Assembly: GCA_036346255.1 (NCBI GenBank)
Contig: CM070619.1
Coordinates: forward strand, 31,316,342 to 31,380,341
Origin: Ampelocalamus luodianensis
Lineage: Eukaryota > Streptophyta > Magnoliopsida > Poales > Poaceae
Length of the DNA: 64,000 nt
Direction of reading: 5' to 3'
The notes beneath the pieces were generated by a model that saw only the letters and a list, made by a program, of their open reading frames with translations, had not been told where the DNA came from and searched no databases. Made by a program: the position numbers and the translations under genes. The number at the start of each line of letters is the position of its first letter. Positions within the stretch are counted from its first letter, which is position 1. Of this stretch, positions 56,817-64,000 are shown in pieces.

Positions 56817-57625
56817 CCTCGCCCTAGGTTATGGACACGCTTGGTTATTTCCCACAAGAACTAGACTACAACCTTTTAAAAACTTAAACTTGACACGGGT
56901 GGTATGAAGGGTACTTCATGCTATTGTTGTGGTGACTATGGGTTAGTCACTTCTAGGTTGGTTTTGTCATCTATCTATTGTTATAATTGTCTCTCTTTAT
57001 TTGAACAATAAAAGTTAATTGCAAACTTGCCTTGAATCTATTACCTTATTGCAAATGAAAACTTGCTTTATCTTTGAAAATGAGTCCAAAGCTTCATCCA
57101 CTTAAATAAAGCTTGCATGTAGTTAATTATAGTTCGTTATCTCACGTCGTTGTCTTGCGAGTACAAAAACAAGTTTTGTACTCATCCGCTTGCTTAATAT
57201 TAATTGTTGCAGAGGAAGAAGGTGAGCCCAAGGGCCTCACTTTTGTGGTGTGTTCGCGCTGTTTGGGACGATTAGCTTGGCGGTCCGGTTGGTTGCCTTG
57301 TGGGTAAAGGCACACCGATTGGCTTTGTTTATTGCCATCTTATGGCCCTTTGCTTCCGCTGTTTAAGTTAGTAGCTTATGTGTTATTTGGCTGGTCGGCC
57401 TCTCTTTTGTAATAACTCTCTTTATATTATGTATGTCTTTCAGTTGTTGCTTTTGCTTCGCTCTATGTGTATGAATGGAATTGATGCATGATTTTGTAAC
57501 GGGTGTGTATACTGCACTGCAGGAAGTATACATATCTCGAGGCTTGGTTTATTTGATTTGTACTGTTAGGACCAAGTGGATGGTTAAACAGTACAAGCCG
57601 AATAAACCGGGGTCCTCACATAGGA

Positions 57626-58222
57626 GTAGGAGTAGTAGTAGTGGTAGGGATGTCCTCATCACCTAAAGAGGCAGTGGCAACTGACACCATGTGTGACCTC
57701 GAGGGTGCGGGCGCGTCGGGCAAGCGGCTGATGGCATCGATGAGCCCTAGATGTTGGCGAGGAGTCAATGAAACCGAGTAGGGAGAGGCATCTCCTCCAC
57801 ACATGATGCAACGTTGCCACAGTCTATCCCATGTGGCATCGCCTCAATATCCACGACGCAGCATCCACCGGATCGATGGCGGCGGGGCTCACATCTGGTG
57901 GTACTCGGTGCGAGAGGTGGATGTTGACTTGGAGCTGCTCAACGTAGGAGGTGGCGAGGCCAAAGGAGAGCACGGCAGAGAAGTCGGAGGGGCGGGGTGG
58001 CACGGTCGGGGAGGGTGGTGAGGGGAAGGCGGTGACAACAACGAGGATGGCATACCTTCTCTTTCTTTTCTGAGAATTTCCCCTTGCCCTTCCCAGACGC
58101 AGCAAGGGTCCAGTTCTCCTCTGGAATAAAGAGCTTCATTATGGGGATATGGTGCTCAACAAAATGTGTGTGTGTGCCGGGGGTGGTGGCGATAGTTCCC
58201 CAAGGAAATTCTCCCCTATTTG
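57626..58222 (-). pseudogene. Right remnant of the Harbinger-like element, gypsy-like frame
   Basis: Minus-strand frame 57804-57616 (MCGGDASPYSVSLTP, then a threonine-rich tail TTTTTPTP) joins in phase with the frame 42924-42543 when the Tekay element is removed. Upstream frames 58105-57824 and 58226-57939 overlap in different phases and have no known domain. Composition is GC-rich. It could be a captured gene fragment or an old polyprotein tail. Confidence 0.45.
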
Positions 58223-58237
58223 CCAAACAAGCCCTAA

Positions 58238-58492
58238 GGATTTGTTAAAAAATAGGTTGGTTCCGGGTTAACGAATTGCACACAAAAACCGGATTGGTGG
58301 TTCCGGGTTTAGAAAAATCTTTCGAGAAAGAAAAAAAGGGTGGCTAGGTTGAAATCTGGATTAGCCTGGATGTTATTATCATCCCATATCTAAAGAAATA
58401 ATCAGATGAGCCTAATGACCTGTTTTTACTGCACTAGCAAAGTACTATAGCATCCTTATATAGACCATCAGCATAAACAAACAAAGAATTGC
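58238..58492. other. Unassigned flank
   Basis: Two copies of GGTTCCGGGTTTA-like sequence (58258, 58301) and an AT-rich part. No gene. Confidence 0.4.
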
Positions 58493-58494
58493 TA

Positions 58495-58747
58495 CTCCCT
58501 CGGTTCTTCTACAAATGACGTTTTAGAATGAATGTAGTCAAACTTTCTAAATGTTGACTATGAATAATTTTGAAATTATTTAGTTTGACCATATGAAAAC
58601 TATATCATTGGATATGTTGTTGAAGGTACTTCCTCATTGTTCAAATTTCATTAATTTATACTAATTTATATTATAAAAATGAATGGTCAAAGTCTCACCT
58701 CAATGACCACAAAAGGCAACAACATCATATGATAAAGAACAGGGGAG
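58495..58747. mobile_element. Stowaway MITE, 253 bp
   Basis: TA duplications at 58493-58494 and 58748-58749. Left end CTCCCTCGGTTCTT, right end reversed CTCCCCTGTTCTTTATC. Typical Stowaway ends and targets. No coding capacity. Confidence 0.85.
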
Positions 58748-58770
58748 TATCAGGTATATATGGCAAAGGC

Positions 58771-60143
58771 TGTTGAAACACAGATAGGCTACGCTAGTAC
58801 AAATTCAAAAAACTACCGCATAAACATGGAACCTCCGCTAGTAATAGATCACAGGATTACCACTATACACGCAGACTTGTAGCGGAAGTAGAGTCGATGT
58901 AGTGTGTTGGTGCGGTGGTATTCGTACAAGCCGCACGCTCCTCATCCTACTCTTTGTGATCGTCACGAGTTGCGGATCATCCTAGTGCTGATGCTTCACA
59001 TCAATACCTCCAAGGTATCCACGTGTACGGGGCAGGGACATCACGCACTGGAGTGCTAGCGCCGGTGGCGTGGTGTTGGATGAGGAAGGTGTGGCTGCTA
59101 GGGTTTCGGGAATTCTGAAAATCACTTTAACCCTATGCCACCGCCTCTATATATAGGTATCCATGATGGGTCTCGAACTTTGAGGCCCATTATGAACATG
59201 TGGCCCATAAGAATTCGGATCACCATCCAAATTAAATGTTAGCCCTTTAAGCGTATGCGACCCTATAGGTTCACGTACACTTAGACATGGCCTGAGTACT
59301 CCTACTTGTCCACTAATCGGTAGCGGCACCTAGCAAATCATGCCGACTACCAAGTATATGTAAAGATCATATCAGACGAACCTCAACAAAACTTAAATGC
59401 ATTTCCTTTTGCCTCACGATATCGGTCAAGCTCAAGGCGGGTATGTGCCATCCTTGTTGATTAGCTTGGCCACTCTTTCTCGACCACGTGCCTCAAATTC
59501 CCCGACTACGTTTAACTCTTTAACCGCGAGTAGCATGACCATATATCTCTGGAATCCAATCACTCGAGAGGCCTAGAGATATCTCTCCGGTTGCATGGAG
59601 GGGCAAATCCTATCTTGATCGATCATGTCTCGTTGCATACATCATGACAAAACCCGAAAGCTACCTTTATAACTACCCAGTTACGGAGTAGCGTTTGGCA
59701 ACCCCTAAGTGAGCCATTATGCATCTCGAGTATATGTGACGACCTCAAGTTTAAGGACATAGTATACGCATTGTAAATGAGACCAACTGATGACATGTAA
59801 GAAACAACGTTCTCGCAGTGTCTTATGGTGGGTCGTTCCGACCCCATGTTCGCTAACATGGGTCCATATTATTGGTTTGATATCTCTATATCTATGACAC
59901 GTGAAACATGGTCATCAACCAATACATATGTTAATCTATTCATATGTGTTCTCATATGTTTCCGAGTAGGGAACATTTAAGAATAATCATCACATAAATA
60001 TAGAGTTTTACAATCAAGTCACATACTTGATAATAAATATTAACGATATTATTCTAGAAACAAGATAACATATTATCCAATAAATTATAAACATAACGAA
60101 ATATAATCATCTCTATGATTGCATCTAGAGCATATCTCCAACA
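58771..60143 (-). mobile_element. Solo LTR, Angela/BARE-like, 1373 bp
   Basis: Minus strand starts TGTTGGAGATATGCTCTAGA (60143) and ends GTGTTTCAACA (58771). Flanks AAGGC (58766-58770) and AATGC (60144-60148) agree in four of five bases, a likely worn target duplication. It matches the LTR at 8540-10436. A TATA-like CTATATATAG lies at about 59149-59158. No internal region, so it is a solo LTR. Confidence 0.8.
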
Positions 60144-60256
60144 AATGCAACTAATACTAATTCAGGCAAGATATATGATTCGAGTAAACCTCAAAGCATC
60201 AAACCAAATATGGGCCCGATCTTGTCCACTTACTCTCTTGCCTTTTCAGATTATCA
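60144..60256. other. Short flank
   Basis: AT-rich spacer with no feature. Confidence 0.4.
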
Positions 60257-60608
60257 TGTAACACCCTATGGCCCAAAATTCGTTAATAGTCCATTCCACC
60301 AACAGGGCGGGCACACATGCCGACATGCGTAGCACCTCATTTGAGCTTTCGTCCTCGCTTCGTCTAAAAAGGTAAACTTGGAAGTACTACGATTTGGGTC
60401 AACAGGTATTATATGCTAGTGGAACTCAATGTAAACTGGTAATTTGGTATTAGAGGGCTGGATTACACATCCAAAAATAGCTGTGATCCATAAGGGATTA
60501 ATTAGCTTCCGAGCTTTAATTTCCATCCCCATGTGATGCCCAGGTGCTGCATGGATAGAGCAAGCCAACCTTTCAAACATGGTCATTGCTGCGATGAAGT
60601 ATGGAGGC
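60257..60608 (+). mobile_element. 5' piece of a gypsy LTR
   Basis: Starts TGTAACACCCTATGGCCC, a gypsy LTR start, and runs to 60608, where another LTR begins. Only 352 bp is seen and it may be truncated by that insertion. No other copy in the window, so the family is unknown. Confidence 0.5.
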
Positions 60609-61492
60609 TGTCGGACCCAGATTTCCTAATCCAGAATCCTCTATGAAACACTGTGCTATTCCCTGGATCAGTAGCTAGCTCTCACAGATACGTCACTGAA
60701 TCAATTCATACATGGCGTAAAACCATACCATTCATTAATTAACACAACAGAGTTTACATAGACCGCGTCGGGTCGAGTTTTACAATAGGGCCGAACATGC
60801 CAAATTGATTACATTACAAAAGCGAAAACGACAACGGAAGCAAAAGGGGTGAGAGCACATCTCTCCACAGGCAAGCGACTGGGGAAACTCGTGTGCACCC
60901 GATATTACCTAAAGACTCAGATAATATAGGATGCACGCAAGAACCAACGAGTCACTTGATAGGCGAGACTAGAACAGCTAACGACTACACTACGCTTCAT
61001 TATCTCCGGGTCCTCCGACTTCTGGATCCTCGTAGTAGTCGTAATCTCCAGGGTTTCCTGCTTCTGAGGTTTTTGGGGATGAGCGAGGATGAGCACAACT
61101 TCCGTGCTCGCGAGCCAATACACAATGCAATAATATACATGTAAGGCTTAACAAGGATGGATCAGGTTCTTTTATTTGCTAAAGCGATGTTTTCAATTAT
61201 CATAGTTACAAAGTCCTATCACTTAGCATTTTTACCAAATTGCATTTTAGTAAAGAGAGTAATTGTGCAATATTTAATAACAGCAGAGGTTCCCCCCGTC
61301 GGAAACTCTACCCATGCTTAATTTGATTGCGGTTACCCCCATATATTAACATCACTGAGTCTGCAAACCCAAGGAAAAATCCAACCCAGGGCTAGGTGAG
61401 CCCACCACATTTTTCCATTCCACTCACAAAAGTTTTTGAAATAGAACTAACTCAAGTTAAGTTCCCATGTCCGCCTTTGACTGTAGCCACGG

Positions 61493-61504
61493 CTGTTTAA
61501 ACAG
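61493..61504. repeat. 12-bp palindrome CTGTTTAAACAG in gypsy LTR
   Basis: Equivalent to CTATTCGAATAG in the other LTRs: it is flanked on the minus strand by GTGGGTAAAGTGTACAACCT and by CCGTGG. Two base pairs differ, each with its partner. Confidence 0.9.
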
Positions 61505-62699
61505 TTTAGACTCTACAGAGGTTGTACACTTTACCCACAAGAGATAATCATCTTGATATGTACACATGTTTCCGTAGACATGTGGATCAAGGGGAGATCA
61601 TCACAAGACCTTTACAATGCATCTATCAGTATTAGTTACACTTCGCTAATGTTTCATCCACGAAGGGTTACGCTCTTTTAGACCCGTCAACCCTTACTCG
61701 GACCCCCTCTTGCGCCATCCAACGACTTACGTCGTGCACCCCGACACCCCTCGCCACAAAGGCTGACGGCGTCGCGGATCATCTATCTGATGCAACTCGT
61801 ACTGATGGATACAAATTATTTAGCCAGGTTGTACTTTACAGACTTGTGGTTGCACTTGTTTTACACGGGAGGTCATGACAAGATTAAGTCCTTAGAGTTG
61901 TGCAGGCGGTTCATTCCACATTCGATCCACAACACAACATCCCTTGGGCTACATTAGCACCCACTGTCATACCATCCATCTTATCGTCCACCCAGACGGG
62001 GTAATAGCAATTTTAGGGTTTTGAGGAGTAAAACCAGATTACCACCTTTGTCTCAGTTATGGACCACCAATGACTGCCCAAGCTATTTTTATGTTTGAAG
62101 AGATGATGATTGGAACATTTTAATGTCTCGGTACTTAAGCAAGACTAGCATGTCGCTTAAGTACAACCTATAACTAGTATTACCATATAGTTACTAGGGT
62201 GACAAAGATTAAGGGATTCAAGTTGTCAAGGATGACATAATAATTAATTAATCATCAGGTGGGTATTTAACTACCTTAAGCTTTAACATACATTTGCTTA
62301 AAGAATTAAAGCATGCAATTTGCTATTTTAAAATAATATAATTTGCATAAAATGTAGGCTCAATATGATCAAAGTATTGACTCGCCTTGGATATAGGTAA
62401 GAGGATCTTGATAATCTTGTGTTCGATCAACTTGAAAGTCGTCCGCATCTTCAAATCCTAATCGGGCGATTGTACCGAAAAAAAGGCACAAACAAACAAA
62501 AAGAGCAATTAAATACTAATAAACAACAAATGAACTCCAAATTGAACAAGACCTATGCCATTAGCAAGATCTTGAATTAACAAATTTTTGGAAATTTATT
62601 TTATAATTTTTGGAGCTAAAATGAGGGAGATACTAATTTTTAAAGCCTCACTTTTGAATTAAAATAGAAAAAGGAAAATAAAATCAACAAAAATTGAAA

Positions 62700-63600
62700 A
62701 ACCAGCGCGGCCCACAATCACAAATCGGCCCGGCCCACACGGCCTTGGGCCAAAATCGTCTTGGCGCAAGGCCTGAGGCGCAGCGCGGCCACGGCGCACA
62801 CTGAAAAAGAGAAGCGGTGGCGGCTCGGGCGGCGAAGGAAAAAGGGTGGAGAAAGATGGGGTGGCGGCGGCGCGCGGGGAGAGAAGAGGGGGCGGCGGCA
62901 ACGTGCGGGGAGCGGAAGGAAGCCAGGCGTCTTTGCGGCGGTCTCGCCGTGGCGGCGGCACGAGAGGTGGGAGGGCACGGCCGCACGCGGCCGCGGGAGA
63001 TCCGATGAGGCGGTGGCGCGGGGAGAAGGGAACGGTGGCGCCGCGCGGGGAGAGGATGGGTCGAGGGCGCGGCAGCGGCGGCAACGGCGGCTGCCGGAGG
63101 GAAATGGTGGCGCACAGGGCTCACCAGCCGGCAAGGGGAGGACACCGAGCGGTGGTGGCCACGGCTTTCGCGGAGGTGAGTTTCGGCCTCCTTCTTCCTC
63201 TTCTTTCTTGCTCTTCTTCTTCTTGCTCGGGGGAGGGGGATAAGGAGAAGGGGAAGGAGGTGCCGGGCCTTTATAGCCGAGGAGGAGGAACGGGGAGGCT
63301 CGGGGAAGGGGTCAGGCGGCGTGCGCGCGCGCAGGCTGAGGCAGCGTAGGGTGGCGGTGGCCGGCAGGGTAGCGAGCACGCGGGAGGAGATGACAGCGCG
63401 GCAGCCATGGCGGAAGCGCCAATGAGCGGCGGCTTTGCGCGAGCGCAGCGAGAGAGGCCGGGCGGGTGGCGTGTGCGCGGCGCGCGCAAGGCAGAGCAGC
63501 GAGATGGCGCGCCGCGGGCGCGAACACGGGTGGCGGGAACACGGAGGCGCGCGCGAGGAGAAGTCGGGGGGAAGAACCAAGGAGGAAAGAAAAAAAGGGG
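62700..63600 (-). other. GC-rich promoter-proximal part of the LTR
   Basis: On the minus strand, a CTATAAAGG TATA-like site is at about 63271-63280. The long frames on both strands (up to 298 codons) are due to GC bias and show no conserved domain. Confidence 0.6.
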
Positions 63601-63609
63601 GGTGTTACA

Positions 63610-63624
63610 AATTCTACCCACCTT
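63610..63624 (-). promoter_or_regulatory. Gypsy polypurine tract
   Basis: Minus strand AAGGTGGGTAGAATT directly before the LTR start, after GAATCTCG..GTCGAGATTC, a hairpin-like pair often found at this point in Tekay-like elements. Confidence 0.75.
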
Positions 63625-63661
63625 AAACGGAATCTCGACCCCGAGATTCGAGCTACTTGGA

Positions 63662-64000
63662 TTAGACAGAGAGCGCACCTCTTATTACTCGTGAAGCAGC
63701 TTGGACTTCTGCGGCGACAAGGTTAACATAGCCTTGGCTTCGGCTTTGGCTTGGAGCGGAAGTGGTTCTGGATACTTGCGAGGTCTGATGACTCTTGCTG
63801 GCAGCTGAAGTCTGGCCTCGGGTTGTTGTGGCTCCTAAGTTGAACTTTGCAGAAGTGTTCTGGCGTTGAGGGCACCGTTTGGCAAAGTGTCCTTTTTCTC
63901 CACATTTGAAACAGTGCAGATGTGCTACCGGGTTGCGCATTGCAGGCTGTTCGACAGGGCGAGGAGTGCGAAATACATCCTCGCTAGGATGAGGAGTTGC
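63662..64000 (-). pseudogene. Gypsy gag C-terminus with zinc knuckle, joined to 3' end
   Basis: Open from the window edge (64000) to the stop at 63662, 112 codons. It contains CFKCGEKGHFAKRC, an ideal CX2CX4HX4C knuckle, then a serine- and glutamine-rich part and GYVNLVAAEVQAA, which resembles the gag-protease junction of Tekay-like elements. Only about 50 bp lies between its stop and the PPT. Protease, RT and integrase are thus missing, which implies a deletion of several kilobases. Gag binding of RNA might be kept. Confidence 0.75.

Larger units (their letters stand above)
42925..57620 (+). mobile_element. Full-length Tekay-type chromovirus, 14.7 kb
   Basis: Two LTRs of 4790 bp each (42925-47714, 52831-57620), both TGTAACATCC..CCTCACA, and the perfect target duplication TAGGA (42920-42924 and 57621-57625). 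A PBS for initiator methionine tRNA with one base missing is at 47719-47730, and a PPT is at 52817-52830. gag, protease, RT, RNase H and integrase are in gypsy order; the integrase ends in a chromodomain-like module, as in Tekay/Del. Long LTRs also fit that lineage. Most frames are broken; the integrase end is open. Confidence 0.92.
52831..57620 (+). mobile_element. Tekay 3' LTR, 4790 bp
   Basis: Collinear with 42925-47714, starting TGTAACATCCCCATATTTGG and ending CCTCACA. Most differences are indels of 1-4 bases next to CNG or CG sites, with few substitutions. Followed by TAGGA. Confidence 0.92.
12227..58234. mobile_element. PIF/Harbinger-like element holding a 44-kb nest of retrotransposons
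   Basis: The left end is GGGCTTGTTTGG (12227-12238), the right end its exact reverse CCAAACAAGCCC (58223-58234). Each is flanked by TAA (12224-12226 and 58235-58237), the target duplication of PIF/Harbinger and Tourist elements, whose ends are of this GGG..TTTGTTTG type. Neither end has a nearer partner. With the nested copia (12982-42168) and Tekay (42925-57620) removed, about 2.1 kb remains: 12227-12981, 42169-42924 and 57621-58234. The remainder does not show a Harbinger transposase; it carries a gypsy-like frame on the minus strand. The 12-bp repeat alone could be chance, but the paired TAA and TIR type make one element likely. Confidence 0.5.
60609..63609 (-). mobile_element. Gypsy 3' LTR, about 3 kb
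   Basis: Plus strand starts TGTCGGACCCAGATTTCC and ends GGGTGTTACA; on the minus strand it starts TGTAACACCC. Adjacent PPT and internal sequence on the right show it is a 3' LTR. It has the palindrome block at 61480-61545 and GCGCAAGAGGGGG at 61700-61720, also seen at 4046-4310. Its first part (62700-63600) is about 70% GC. Confidence 0.8.

Noticed and set aside
60893..61144. Possible small gene in gypsy LTR
   Set aside because: No domain and no support beyond an open frame of 83 codons.
62684..63580. A 298-codon minus-strand frame and several long frames on the other strand
   Set aside because: The region is very GC-rich, which makes stops rare; all frames are Arg/Ala/Pro-rich without a domain, and the region lies in an LTR.

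Overview
The window looks like intergenic DNA of a grass (Poaceae). It holds two Stowaway-like MITEs and a third that fits the family, Ty3/gypsy elements of the Tekay and Tat/Retand types, and Ty1/copia elements of the SIRE/Opie and Angela/BARE types. Many elements are nested in one another. I found no convincing host gene, tRNA, rRNA or CRISPR array. The lineage is inferred from element types; the species cannot be told from this sequence.

Layout. 1-1110: cut end of a Tekay-like LTR (minus). 1111-7004: broken Tat-like gypsy element (minus) with RT, protease, split gag, PBS and 5' LTR; its gag is interrupted by a 1.6-kb insertion (4046-5615). 7005-7781: a second Tat-like 3' end that abuts the same LTR and carries part of the characteristic antisense gene. 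7786-10436: 3' end of an Angela-like copia element, whose LTR contains a 53-bp tandem repeat. 10690-11984: three MITEs. 12227-58234: a stack of about 46 kb bounded by a 12-bp terminal inverted repeat and TAA duplications, as in PIF/Harbinger elements.

Inside the stack: (1) a SIRE/Opie-like copia element (12982-42168, minus), which itself holds (2) a full-length Tat-like gypsy element (16278-29204, plus) in its 3' spacer and (3) a 5.1-kb solo LTR (36189-41267) in its 5' LTR; and (4) a 14.7-kb Tekay chromovirus (42925-57620, plus) with two 4790-bp LTRs and a TAGGA target duplication. 58495-64000: a Stowaway MITE, a solo Angela-type LTR, a piece of a gypsy LTR, and the 3' LTR of a gypsy element in which a gag zinc knuckle runs almost directly into the 3' polypurine tract.

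How the parts work: each element has the usual LTR, PBS, gag, pol, PPT, LTR order, but almost every gag-pol frame is broken by small indels. The Tat element also has an antisense gene with its own TATA box and at least five GT-AG introns. Two of those introns carry arrays of short hairpins like those in the LTRs, and the stems show paired base changes. Palindromes kept by paired changes also occur in LTRs of different gypsy families. These structures are the most promising targets for follow-up. A caution: differences between sister LTRs are mostly short indels near CNG or CG sites, so part of the frame damage may be sequencing error.
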